A stretch of 64,000 bases of DNA, from assembly GCA_964036275.1 (NCBI GenBank), contig OZ038436.1, forward strand, positions 11,621,904 to 11,685,903. The letters run 5' to 3'. Below the pieces are notes generated by a model. The model was not told the origin of the DNA and did not search any database. It saw nothing but the letters and a program-made list of their open reading frames with translations. Below are positions 23,001 to 46,032 of this stretch, one piece after another (positions within the stretch are counted from its first letter, which is position 1; each line of letters opens with the position of its first letter). The stretch is from Litoditis marina (lineage: Eukaryota > Nematoda > Chromadorea > Rhabditida > Rhabditidae). The position numbers were made by a program, and so were the translations under genes.

Positions 23001-26000
23001 GCGAGGCCATGTCTCCGAAGAAACAGTCGGAGCCCCCCGCGCCGGTGGAGAAACAGGAGGAAGAACAGCACATGGAGGTCCCGCCGGAGACGATCGTCGT
23101 GGTCAGTGGCTTTCTCCTGCGGTTCTAGTCATTTCACGCGCAAAGAAAAATATTTTAGCAGCCTCTGATATATAGCCAGAAAGAAATCAAAAAGTACTTT
23201 TTTTTTTTGCAATTTTTGGGGCAAAGGTAAGTCATTTTTTCGGTTTTTAACCTAAAAACTTTAATAGTTAGAAGTAAAACTGAAAATAAATTTCTGGCTT
23301 AAATTAGTGGGTAACTGGTTCTTTTGTTCACTTCCGGTAACCCGAAAATCGGGTTAAACATCCGGCTTTGAACGATAAGAGTATACGGTAGATAAGTGGC
23401 GTGAACTTTATCTAAGAATATCGTATTTCTTCCAGGAGGAGCCGGTGGTGGAATTGGAGAAGGAAGTGGAGAAAGTGCGAACCCCGTCTCCGGTGAAACC
23501 GCCCAGAGAACCGCTGAAAACACCGGAGAAACCGACGGAGAAAAGAGGTCGCGGACGCCCGCCAAAGGTTGGATATCGATCGATTGTCGATTTTTATTCT
23601 TCTCTTCATTCATACCTCTACTCATGCATTACTAAAGTTGTCCGAATCGACACGAACATTTGAATAACAAGCTTCATTTACGTCAATGTTGGTGAAAAGT
23701 GCCTATTTTCAGACAAAAATCTATTTATTATTTTTTCTTAAGGAGATCTATTTTATAATCTGGGAAACTAAGAGCGTGTGCCGTAGCGTGCTATATATTT
23801 AGGGTTTGCTCTTCCCAAAGAAAGCCTCTTCGGGGTATGTGGCTCGATCCGGCTGTGTTTGGGATTTGATTCCGTTGTTTATCGTTCGAAAATCGTGAAT
23901 TAAGAAGTGTGTTGAGACCAAACTACAACTTATCTATGCTAATCTCATATACCCTCATTTAGCAGGTAGTTGTGCCGTCTCTGCCGCCGACACCGACTGC
24001 CCCGTCTGTCACAGAAGAAAAGGAATCGATCGAGACTCCGCCCCCAAAGATAGAGAAAGAGGAGAAGAAAAAGACAAAGGAGAGGGGGGAGGCAGACGGA
24101 ATTCACGTGGAAAACAGTCCCGCCGGGTGAGAATTGGGAATACAGGTTTATGAACAACACTTAACTTTACTATCGAAATATTCAGAAATATACAAGAAAA
24201 AAGATTGGACAATTCCAAGCATGCCTGTACGAGTTCCAGTCGCTAATCGATTGTTGTGCAGCTGTGATAAACACTAATGAATGTTTCTTTTGCAGCCGTC
24301 GTGGTTCCCGCCGTGGCGGTGTGGCGGATTCTCCGTTGGTCTCCGGTCGGAAACGACCTCGAACCGCCGGAATAGAGTCATCGGAAGAGCCGGTGGAGCC
24401 GGAGGAGAAGAAGAGGTCAGTCGAGTCGATATACTTTCTCTTTCCGTTTTTGAGGTGCGATCAAACCGCTTCCGACAGCGAACGGTCTATCTGGCACTCT
24501 CTCTCTGTGGGTGTGAATTACAGGTTTAGCTGTCTGAAGAAACAAAACGCTAACACACTCTGTAAGATTAGAATCGAACCCTCTTTCTATTCCGTTCATA
24601 TCTTTATTCATGAGATCTCATACTTAGTAGGAATCACTTTCCATGAGTGCCATGCTCTGTACTCTACTATAAGCAACAAACCCTACCCCTCAGCCTCACA
24701 TGCATTCTACACCAGTTTCAGTCGTCGTTCCGAGCTAAAGAAGGAGTCTTCCGTGGTCTCTGACGTCTCCCCCTCCCTCGCGTCTTCCCTGGCTTCAGCC
24801 CCCGACCGCGTGGCGGCGGGAGAGGCGGTGTCCGTGTCCGTCCAGACCGAAGTCTCCATTCGCGGTTCGCTCTGGCTGCCGCATGAGAAGAAGGAGAAAC
24901 GACACACGGTCAGTGTAGGAGGGGATCAAACTACACACGACAAAAACATAATAAGAAGGGAAAAACGTTGTTGAGGCTTTCATCTTTGATTTTCATCAAA
25001 AAGGCCCGAAAAGTTGACTGTTCCTGACAACTGCAGATTGTCTCGAACTGTCTGCGGTCTCGTTGATCTCTATCATCTCACGTTCTTGTAGTTTCCTAAT
25101 AGAAGAAGTTTGTCACCACTATTTCCGAGATTCAGAAATTCGTAATTGTGATTTCTGTTGTTTGCAGCCGAGTCGTAAGTCGACGCGTCGTTCTGACGTG
25201 AGTGAGGACTCCTCCCAACCCTTCCATCATTCCATGTCACAGACCGGCAAAGTCGAGTTCGATAGGGATGATAAGGTACATATATTGATTTTTTTCCGTT
25301 GGTAGGGTAATAACATTGATCTTCACGATGGCAAGGTAACTATATTGATTTTTCTCTTCCAAAAATAGAGTGGATTTGCTGTTGTGTATGTAGGTGAGAC
25401 GGAATCATACGTCAGCGAAATTGTCAAAATAGCCAGACAATTCAAAGAATGGGCCACTTTTTCGCGGTTATCGGAAAATCGGTAGTTTTTGCGTGAATTT
25501 TCATTATTCGAATAGAAGTGTTGATCTTTGTTTGGTTCATTGCAGATAGTTCTCAGCTGGAGACCCGATGTGAAACCATTCGTTTCCACGATATCGATTG
25601 ATTCCGTCGAGAAGAAGGAGGACGACTGGAGTGATGAGGACGACCTGGTTAGTCTTTTCTACTCATTTTTATAGTCACGTAGAACATCTGAAAGTTATGA
25701 GTGAAAAAAATGTCGAAACGGCTGCACTTTACAACCTTTTCGATACAGTAAAGTTGTCCGCATAGGCGGAAAACTTCAACTTCCGCCTTTTCGCCGAAAT
25801 CGGGCCGGTTTCTGTTTGAAAAAATATGAGTTTCTCCAATCCATAGTAAAAATTGACTTCTCTCTCACTGGTGTGTGACCTTTTCTATAGAATTCCAATT
25901 TAGGCGTTGGCAAATATTTCGAAGCGAAGTTCGGCGCACAGCGTTCCCTCCCACCCAACAGCTGAGGAAACGGAGGAGAAACACTCGAAGAAAGACTCGA

Positions 26001-29000
26001 AACGGGAGCTGAAAGTGGTGTTTGAGACGGACGACTGGCTATGTAGAGGTAGAGTAAAACTCATTCTAACGCCTGTTTTCCGTAAAAAACTTGAAACTGT
26101 TAAAAATGGACATGCAGGAGGTATTAGTTCGTGTAGGAATAAATAAAGTACAGTGTGATTCTTCTACAGGAAAGGCAGTCGTTTTTCGATTTAAATGCGG
26201 CAAACTTTTCAATAAATAAAAGGCAAATTCTGCCAATAGTTGATGTTATTTCGAATTGCAATCCTGTCTGTTACATTGTTACGTGCACTGTTGTCACGGT
26301 AAAATAACTAGTATTTTTCCTCAGAACTAGGAAAGCTGCCGAATCACAAGTTGTTGGATGGCTCGGCGGCCGCGTCTTCGAGCAAACGACTGCGAAAGGA
26401 GGAGAAGTCGAAGGAGGACTCCGGCTCACAGACCAAGGTACAGACTACAAAGTACAGGTTGATCATTTTGGTAGTTCAGGGTCATGGGTTGAACTTGTCC
26501 TATTGACACCAACCTTTTTGTGGGGGTGGTTAGGAAGAGGTTCTGAATAGTTGTATTGCTATCGGGAGTGTTTAACTGGTTTTTCATGTGTTGATGGAAG
26601 TTCAACCATTTAGTGTCCTGTTTGTTCCAATTGGGTTTACTTTTCGTTGTTTTCATTAAAAACTATGCTTCCACAGGAGAAAAACCGTCAAAACACGTGA
26701 TAGTTCGAGATGTGGTTGTGTCGCCATACTCTAGAGATGAAATGAATAGTCACGTAATGTTAGCATTTTAATGTGGAATCTTCCAGTTTTTCATTGCACG
26801 TTCGTGATTTCTGATGTGGTCCACATGTTTCACGTGACTCTACAATTGACTAACAGTCCGTTCTTATTAATTCCAGTCTGTTCTACCGATAGAGAGTATT
26901 GACTATTGTTTATATACAGAGTCTTATATTAATAACCCATTATTGATGTTCTTTCCAGTCCCTTCTTCTGAATGCGTTCCGCAGCATCGGGGAGCATCGC
27001 CACTCGGGCATATTCGCCCATCCTGTGAACGACAAAGAGGCACCCGGATACTCGGTTGCCGTCAAGAGGTACGGTAGGCGGGTCCAGTTTTTTTTGGGAA
27101 GAGGAAGAGTATCAGATTTAAAGTTGTAAGTCTTTAAAGTTACAAGACATGAAACTTTAAAGAAGGACGATTATGTGGACCAATCTCGTGTCGCCGGTCC
27201 TTTAAACTGCAATTGAAAAATGTATTGAAGTTGAAAGGACTGAACCGTTGTGATTGGACCACATAATCGTCCTTCTTTAAGTCCAAATGTGGTACGTTTT
27301 CAGTTTGCAATAGTGTTTGTCAGGCATACAGTAAGGGAGTGGCCCTACTTGTCACGTTTTCATCAGAATGAGGATCGGTAAAAAACATAGTTCTGATATT
27401 CGTTTCTGATCTCCATCTTACAGGCGTATGGATCTTCACACGCTGAAACGAGAGATCGAGACGGGCGCCGTGACTACTCCAGCTCAAGTGAAACACAAGT
27501 GGGCGCTCATTCATTTTTCAAATTCTGCTTCTATGATGAGTTAATACTGTATTGACTGTTCTTCTGTTCCGCTGAGCTGTGTTTGATCTATCTTTCAGAG
27601 ACGTTGTTAGTCCCGTAGATCTGATGAGGGTCATGTAACAGTAGGAACTAACAACAAGAGAGATCAAACTATAAACACATCAAAACGGAACAGAACGCTG
27701 GTTCTCGCTCACTCGCTTTTATTTTATTGTTATTGACACCCTATTCGGCATTCTATGGTTTTTCACCAACAAATACGCTGTTACGTTACGTAAATAATAA
27801 ACGTTACTAGTAATAATAAACGTAAATACGTTACGGAGTCCAGTAGCCGAGAAAGACTGTGTAGATCAAACATCCCTCTACAAATGTGTTAGTACGGGGT
27901 CAAAATAGTTCCTAGCTCTCATGACAAACGTTTTCATCTATTCTCTATTCCAGACTTTTGCTGATGTACGCGAATGCGATAATGTTCAACAGCACTGGCC
28001 ATGATGTGAATACGTTTGCCAAGGATATGGCAAAGGATACAATTGAACAGCTGCTTCGACTGGTAGGGACAGAGATTAAAAATAAGAATAATAATAATTA
28101 GATTATATGTAAGAACAGACATGTTAAGAATAATAACATATTAGTGTTTTTATTTACTTGAAACAAAAGGATTTGTTGTCATGAAGACTGTTAGCTGGTG
28201 TTAGGAAATTGTATCGCACCTCTCACTGACCACATAACTTCCTGATAGTTAGATAGGTCATGATAGTATTAGTGATAATAACATAGTAACAGCAGTATGA
28301 ATGAACATAGGTGTGATTAGTCGTTTCTGCAAGGAAATTCGCTTCGCATCGTGTGTAGTGCACAAAGAGAAACCGACAAGTTGGCTCGAAGCCATACTTT
28401 CCACAGTATTTTCGATATGAATGATAACTATTTCTTATATAGGAATAATAATAATAGTCTTTTAAATGAATAGCAATTGTTTGTTGTCTTTATCAATCTC
28501 ATCTTGTTTCCAGACGACTGATGACAGGAAAGCGCCGATTCTCGGTCATCCCCGTCGCAGCAAAGTGGCGGACGAGGTACGCTATTTCATCGGGTTTTTG
28601 ACAAGAAAATATAACGATGGAATACAATAAACGTTTTCTCGTATTATGTAGAAACTTTCACATTTTTAAGAGTAAATTTTTCTCTTATTTTACAAACTGA
28701 TTTTTATTTTATTCTATTTAGTACATCATTAGAATAGATTATAAAATTAATCGAATCCCTTGTTATTCGAAAGTTGGATGCAAAAAGAAGAAAAAGAGGT
28801 GAGTTAATCGGCAAATCGTCCAAGGTACCACATATGCGTGTTAGAGGGGTAGAAGCGAAATAATTGATTTTTACCCAATTTTTCGAAATTTGAGACCCAC
28901 CTTGTTTGATTCAGGTGACCCGTTCGACCCGCCAGTCCTCCCAGCCACACAGTTTCGCCCACGAATTCCCGGAAGTCGGTACTTCACGTGCACTTTTTGG

Positions 29001-29043
29001 AAGAAACGTGAAAGCGAACATCGTCAGAAAGCTGCCATCGTAA
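20026..29043 (+). CDS. BRD8: BRD8-like bromodomain protein, 20 exons
   Basis: Likely TIP60/NuA4 acetyltransferase subunit acting in chromatin. Exons: 20026-20111, 20492-20561, 20826-20954, 21345-21497, 22103-22186, 22436-22527, 22957-23101, 23436-23567, 23966-24126, 24296-24415, 24722-24908, 25168-25275, 25546-25647, 25904-26048, 26325-26437, 26959-27068, 27424-27498, 27954-28062, 28514-28576, 28915-29043; 2313 nt, 770 aa. The N-terminus has the SANT-like signature LPWNMREQLQLL...DWPSRAG and CQREFDRVMSLP, matching human EPWSIREKLCLA...NWVSVSRA and CASQYSELLE, followed by a coiled coil. The middle is charged and disordered, with an AT-hook (KRGRGRPPK) and an RG-rich patch (RRGSRRGG). The bromodomain spans exons 16-18: FRSIGEHRHSGIFAHPVN, APGYSVAVKRRMDLHTLK, and LLLMYANAIMFNSTGHDV with the acetyl-lysine-binding Asn. 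This order and the GHDV loop are BRD8-like. The C-tail is short and basic. Confidence 0.88.
22202..22218 (+). repeat. Poly-G run
   Basis: Homopolymer of about 17 G in a BRD8 intron, a likely sequencing or replication slippage site. Confidence 0.9.
25258..25353 (+). repeat. Duplicated exon-12 end in BRD8
   Basis: The end of exon 12 with its donor and following intron (GATGATAAGGTACATATATTG) recurs about 60 nt downstream as GATGGCAAGGTAACTATATTG. The second donor is intact, which gives two competing 5' splice sites in related contexts. Confidence 0.65.
26726..26862. mobile_element. MITE family B, copy 1 (reverse)
   Basis: About 137-bp element with AGTCACGTAA and TTTCACGTGACT as near-terminal inverted motifs, and outer sequences resembling TATACT...AGTATA. 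Related copies lie at 30061-30196, 49454-49549, 50842-50955 and 60232-60373. It has no coding content; TA target duplication, as in Tc1/mariner-type MITEs, is plausible. Confidence 0.75.
27154..27282. mobile_element. Foldback MITE, family A, copy 2
   Basis: Best-preserved copy: both ends read CTTTAAAGAAGGACGATT and its complement, so the whole 129 bp can fold into one hairpin. It lies in the BRD8 intron that splits the bromodomain. Confidence 0.85.
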
Positions 29044-30060
29044 ATTTGTTTTTATACTTTGTTTCACTCACACGTAATTCTTTACAGTATCTGGTCGTTA
29101 AAGATGTTTTCTAATGAACATCGAGTAATAAGTATCGAAATCTGAACGTTTTTCGAAAATGTTAACCTATCAAAAACGGCCATTAATGTTTTAACAACGT
29201 ACTGTGGAAAGTTGTACGTGCGTGGAATACGATTTCATATTTTTGAAACGATATTTTATTTTAAGTCTCATTGGTTTACTATTTCTCTTCATTAGCTTTC
29301 GAATGGAATGAGAATTATAGCTTATCATTAAGTATTCTTTTAGCTATTTTGAAAATACGACCTATTAAATTATACCGGAATGTAGACATTTTGCATTTGT
29401 TAACTGATCAACAATTTCGTGAAATGTTTTCTTTGTTTTGTTGTGTTCAATATTCTGTTATTTCACATGTATCGCCTGTCGAGTGGATGTTCAAGATAAA
29501 TTATTTTTCGGAAATTTGCTTTTTCAAAGCAAAACTGATGAAATAATCAAAGAAGAAGAAATATGAAGTTTAACAAGTAAAGATTGAGTATAGTTTTTTA
29601 ATTCAGTTATATGTTTTGGGTGAGTTATTTGAATTGCTTGGACCAAATCGACATTGTAGTTTCATCTCGAAATACGACAGTTCTCGAAACTATTGGAAAA
29701 TAACAGTAAATTGGTGAGAAAAACGTTTCCAAAGCAGATTTTAGCTAACGTATCTAAATAGCATCGTTTCTCCTCTAATTGAGGTCATACTCCAACGGGA
29801 TCTAACACCGTGTAAGCTTGTTTTGTGCCTAATATAAAGTTTCTTGAAAAAGATAATTTAGTAGTTGTATAGCATCGTTTCTTCTCGGAACGAGGTATAA
29901 TGACCTCCATTGGGTGTAGATCAAACTACAACCCAGTTTTGACCTCTTCATATATAGACTTGTTATCGAAATTACGACAACTGTAATCCGCATATTGTTA
30001 AGGTTTGACCGAAAATCAACAGAATCAAACTACAAACTTGTTTTCGAAATAGCGAGCCCT
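29044..30060. other. Intergenic region BRD8-CALHM, left part
   Basis: No convincing coding exon. A short direct repeat beginning ATAGCATCGTTTCTYCTC occurs at 29757 and 29870. Two copies of the recurrent phrase ATCAAACTACAA lie near 29920 and 30024. Confidence 0.5.
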
Positions 30061-30196
30061 ATATACCGTTAGTCAATTGCAAAGTCACGTGAAACATTTT
30101 AAACACAGCAGAACTTAGAAACGTGCAATGACAAAGTGCACGATTCCTCATTAGAATGCTAACTTTACGTGACTATTCAATGTACTTCTAGTATAC
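30061..30196. mobile_element. MITE family B, copy 2
   Basis: Complete copy running from the outer TATACC end through AGTCACGTGAAACATT and TTACGTGACT to CTAGTATACA. Confidence 0.75.
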
Positions 30197-30785
30197 AATG
30201 GTCAAAAGTGGCTGGTTGTCCCTCAGCGTCTGAAAATAAGACAGTTGCCAGGCGACACAAAAACACATTACACAGCAACCATTTCAAGTTGGATGGGAGT
30301 TGCACAATAGGTACTTTTTATTTTATTATGTTATAAAGAAAGTTTCATTATGTGCATCTTTAACCTGTTTATTCCTACCGTAGTCTGTTTATTTCTACTC
30401 ACATGTAAAGTCACGTGAAGCACGTAGAAAACGTAAAACTTTTAGAGTGGAAATAGTTCGATGAAGTCTCACGTGAACTTTCACTAGCACTGTCTACACA
30501 GTAACCATTTTGGTTGTCAGTTACCAAATGGATATTTTTTTCTGTATATTCCGACAGTCGGCCGCTCATTTCTACTCACATTTATGGTCACGTGAAGGTT
30601 GTGTACTTCATCGATTATGTCCTCGTTTCTTTTACCTTTACGTTCAACCTTAAACACAGGTTTCAACGTTTAAACGCGTAACTTAACGTTGACACGTGTC
30701 TTAATGTGTGACATGTGCCTGATGGATATTAATAACCTCTTTTAAATACAATTATTCAAATCCGTCGTTCAAACTTTCAATTAAA
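30197..30785. other. Intergenic region upstream of CALHM
   Basis: Several CACGTGA E-box-like words (30412, 30471, 30590) and repeated phrases CTGTTTATTYCTACTCACAT/CGCTCATTTCTACTCACAT (30380-30590). These may be promoter elements of the CALHM gene or decayed repeat copies. No coding signal seen. Confidence 0.35.
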
Positions 30786-30797
30786 TTTTTTTTTCAG
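30786..30797 (+). promoter_or_regulatory. Acceptor upstream of the CALHM start
   Basis: A TTTTTTTTCAG acceptor 16 nt before the ATG, with no obvious upstream coding exon. Candidate spliced-leader acceptor. Confidence 0.5.
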
Positions 30798-30813
30798 AAG
30801 TACACCCTAGCCA

Positions 30814-43054
<12,241 letters not shown>

Positions 43055-43095
<41 letters not shown>

Positions 43096-43098
43096 AAG
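43055..43098 (+). repeat. (CT)n tract at the CALHM stop codon
   Basis: A CT repeat starts immediately after the TAG and joins directly to the truncated retroelement. Confidence 0.95.
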
Positions 43099-43104
43099 GA
43101 CTAA

Positions 43105-44487
43105 AGACTATCCGAAATTCACAAAGATTTCATTGTGACTCTAACAGATAAGGCAAATTCAAACTATTCATTCACCTGTAAAAACCTCTATATTATGTTC
43201 ATGAATAAAGAAACTGGGTATTTCGCTAATACCACTAATTTAGACAGCCCATATCAAAAATATACCTTAATGAACGAAGAAACTCTATTAGACAAACACT
43301 GTCAACTATCTTCCAAGTGGAATGGAGAACTAGATGAGCAACAATCTATGACTATTCCCAGAATTTACGGTGCGCCCAAACTACATAAATCACCAATAAA
43401 ATTGAGATTTATTACAGGAGCTAAAACTAGCAGTATCAGAAATCTGTCTATTAATGTACAACGCTTGCTTAAACACATCAAACTACACTTCAAACGATAC
43501 TGCAATGTCATTGAAGGGCGTACGAACATTAAAACATTTTGGTCAATTGATGGAAGTTTACAACTTATTAAAGAGTTGAGACGTTGCAAAGTTAATAATC
43601 CTAATGTTTACTCAGCTGATTTCAGTAGCTTATTCACTAACTTGCCGCACACAGTAGTTAAAAACTCAGTGTTCAATATTATAGACCTATGTTTCAAAAA
43701 TGCGGGAAAACATATTGATTATATTAGCATTGAGGGCCAACACACGTTCTACTCTAAAGAACAATCGAACAAACCAAACGTCAACAGTTATGGCCAAGAA
43801 GAAATCAGAGCCATGATAAGTTATATTCTAGATAACAGTTTCGCTAAATATGGTGGTCAACTATATAAACAAACTAAGGGTATTCCACAAGGAAATAACA
43901 CATCCCCGTTACTAGCAGATTTGACTCTTAGCTATATGGAATATGCCTTTGTTTTGAAAAACAAAAAACTGTTCTCGAGAAAGAACATCATAGCATTCAG
44001 ATATATGGATGATTTGCTATTATTTTATAACAGAAATAACCCAGATATTACACAACTTGTATCTCAGTTCGGTAATGAAATATATCACAGTTCACTATCA
44101 CTTGATCAAACGAATGAAACTGATACTAGCGCTCACTATTTGGACTTAAGTATACATATTGATAGTAATTTGGGAATTTCTACGGCACTTTATAATAAAA
44201 CTGATGATTACAATTTCAAGATCATGAGATATCCTCATTTTGACTCTAATATTCCACTCAGATTAGGTCTAAGTACACTGCATGGTGAAGTTATTAGATT
44301 CAGTCGCAGTTGCTCACGAATAGACGATTTCATAGTTAGAGTGAAAACCATTATTCACGAATTTGTTGATAACTCCTATCCCAAATCCATCATTCTCAAC
44401 AAAATTAAAAACGTTATCAGAAATAACGAGTTAATCAAATTCAAATATGATCCTAATCTTTTAAGATTAGCTTTCAGAGATATTTGA
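43105..44487 (+). CDS. Penelope-like reverse transcriptase (5'-truncated)
   Basis: Open from 43105 with no upstream ATG (a first Met occurs only inside the domain); about 460 residues. RT motifs in order: FIVTLTDKAN, PKLHKSPIKLRFITG (the PKxHK signature of Penelope-like elements), SADFSSLFTNLP (motif A Asp), KGIPQGNNTSPLLADL (motif B), FRYMDDLLLF (motif C with the YxDD catalytic Asp pair), then LDLSIHI and the C-terminal conserved IRFSRSCSRIDDF. This resembles the abundant invertebrate subgroup with GIPMGTNCAPL at motif B, here with QGNNTSPL. No GIY-YIG endonuclease domain follows; in some subgroups it precedes the RT and would have been lost with the 5' truncation. The catalytic residues look intact, but the copy is unlikely to be autonomous. 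Confidence 0.93.
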   Translation, partial: RLSEIHKDFIVTLTDKANSNYSFTCKNLYIMFMNKETGYFANTTNLDSPYQKYTLMNEETLLDKHCQLSSKWNGELDEQQSMTIPRIYGAPKLHKSPIKLRFITGAKTSSIRNLSINVQRLLKHIKLHFKRYCNVIEGRTNIKTFWSIDGSLQLIKELRRCKVNNPNVYSADFSSLFTNLPHTVVKNSVFNIIDLCFKNAGKHIDYISIEGQHTFYSKEQSNKPNVNSYGQEEIRAMISYILDNSFAKYGGQLYKQTKGIPQGNNTSPLLADLTLSYMEYAFVLKNKKLFSRKNIIAFRYMDDLLLFYNRNNPDITQLVSQFGNEIYHSSLSLDQTNETDTSAHYLDLSIHIDSNLGISTALYNKTDDYNFKIMRYPHFDSNIPLRLGLSTLHGEVIRFSRSCSRIDDFIVRVKTIIHEFVDNSYPKSIILNKIKNVIRNNELIKFKYDPNLLRLAFRDI

Positions 44488-44636
44488 TCTTTGAACGATC
44501 GTTTTATCTAATTATTTTGTTTCCCACCTATACCACTGCTTCTTAGAACACACCAGACATTCTTACCCCAGACTTGCTCATGGGAAGCTACTCTTGATAA
44601 GGTCGATAGGAAAACAACAACAAACCGCGCGAATGC

Positions 44637-44675
44637 GGATATAAATAGAAGGGACGAACATTAGTATTTCATTCG
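44637..44675 (+). promoter_or_regulatory. TATA-like promoter element in the retroelement 3' region
   Basis: GATATAAATAGAAGG followed about 25 nt later by ATTTCATTCG. In Penelope-like elements, tandem copies place a promoter in the 3' region of one copy ahead of the next, so a TATA box here fits that organisation. Confidence 0.45.
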
Positions 44676-44840
44676 ACCGCAACTTTTACTTTAAATTCAT
44701 AAAATCTGACAGCTTTTAGACTAGAACTTAACAATTGTAAGATTCATTTAAAATAGATTAGCTACATTTAGTTGATAATTTTAACAACGTTTCTTTTTGA
44801 TAACTTGTAGAAATAAATAATTTAATATATAATCCAAATT

Positions 44841-44935
44841 TATGGCTAGCGGGTTCTCCTGATGAGGCTCGACCGCTAGCCAGTGTAGTTTCGTAGCGAA
44901 TCAGAGCCGAAACGTACTGCACTTGATTTAAAATA
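44841..44935 (+). ncRNA. Structured segment with hammerhead-like core
   Basis: CTGATGAG (44859-44866) and GAAAC (44909-44913) are joined by a GGCTC/GAGCC stem, which is the arrangement of the conserved hammerhead core and stem II. Penelope-like elements are known to carry hammerhead motifs. A competing perfect 9-bp inverted repeat GGCTAGCGG/CCGCTAGCC (44844-44852, 44873-44881) is also present. I could not find a convincing stem I or cleavage triplet, so activity is doubtful. Confidence 0.35.
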
Positions 44936-45040
44936 TAGCTAACTTCATAAATTAATAGTATTTACTCTTCTATATTGTTAGTTAAGCGTTTAAAATATAA
45001 ATAGTAATTTAACATAAGCCCTGACATAGTATATGTTCTC

Positions 45041-45250
45041 ATTAATCTCTCTCTTCATCTCTATCTCTCTCTCTTTTCCTCTCTCTCCATCTCTCCATCT
45101 CTCTCATTTTCTCTTCATCTCTGTCTATTTTCTCTCTTTCTTTTCCTCTCTCAATGTATTTCCCTTTCTTTCATACTCTGTCATTATTTATCTCTATTTC
45201 TCTCTATCTCCATTTCCATCCCTGCTCTTCATCCTCTCTGTTTCCTATTA
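45041..45250 (+). repeat. CT-rich tract downstream of the retroelement
   Basis: Imperfect TCTC repeat, matching in composition the tract at 43055-43098 and probably the other half of the target tract. Confidence 0.85.
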
Positions 45251-45287
45251 GCGTCACACAATTCTTTGAATTTTCAACCTTTTCCGG

Positions 45288-45965
45288 GTGGGTGAAACAC
45301 ATTTGGAAAACGTTTTTCTCGTTTTAACCACAATTTTTCTTTTGTTGTACTTCATTTTTTACAGCTTTAAGATTTTGTACTCCAATATAAAAATGCCAAA
45401 TATTGAACTGTGATCTCTGTTTTCCGTGTGATCTTATTGTTCTAAATTTCTTTGTTTTTCGTTCAAACATAAACTAACCAACAGAACAAAATTATTTATT
45501 GAATAAAACTGAACAAATGACTTTACAAGAACATTAACAAAAACCAATCAGAAGAGAAAAGTAAATTACAAACGATCAATTTTGTTTAGTGTTTTCTTCA
45601 CAGTTACTATCATATTTGTGTTATAAATACGAGTAGAGTGAATGTGATACTGCTACGCGCACTGCAATGTTTCACACTAGTTAATAAAAGGCGCGCGATC
45701 GGCAATTGCAGTAGTTCGTCACTCAGAGACAGCGTTTTTTTAAAGAATAAGTTTCATGGGTAACGCTGAACACTTAACATGAGTTATGCAAGATTCTGCT
45801 CCCATCATTTTCGTTATTTTTTTCCCCGGTGGGTGAAAACCGCAAAACGTCACGCCACGATTTTGCTTGATTTCACTTTTTAGAGTTTTAAGATTTTGTA
45901 CGCCAATATAATAATGCCGAATATTATACTGTGATCTCATCTTCCGAGTTCATATTTCTGTTTTT
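45288..45965 (+). repeat. Direct repeat pair, about 540 bp apart
   Basis: 45288-45440 and 45828-45965 share GTGGGTGAAA, TTTAAGATTTTGTAC, CCAATATAA, AATGCC and ACTGTGATCTC in the same order. Non-coding dispersed repeat. Confidence 0.7.
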
Positions 45966-45987
45966 CGGTTTGAAAAAAAAATAAAAC

Positions 45988-46032
45988 AAAACGAGAGACG
46001 CAGGATGGGAAACAAGTCGAGATGTTCTAGCA
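45988..46032 (+). repeat. Half copy of the 56-kb palindrome
   Basis: GAGAGACGCAGGATGGGA...TTCTAGCATACGTA corresponds to one arm of the palindrome at 56036-56205. Confidence 0.65.

Larger units (their letters stand above)
43099..45040 (+). mobile_element. 5'-truncated Penelope-like retroelement
   Basis: Contains a reverse transcriptase frame open from the truncated 5' edge to 44487, a 3' region with a TATA-like box (about 44637-44647), a structured palindromic segment (44843-44914), and AT-rich sequence up to a second CT-rich tract at about 45045. Truncation at the 5' side is shown by the frame entering without a start or the N-terminal region. The insertion seems to have split a CT tract. 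Confidence 0.8.

Noticed and set aside
44841..44935. Fully functional hammerhead ribozyme
   Set aside because: The core and stem II are present, but I found no stem I pairing or clear cleavage triplet; kept only as a low-confidence feature.
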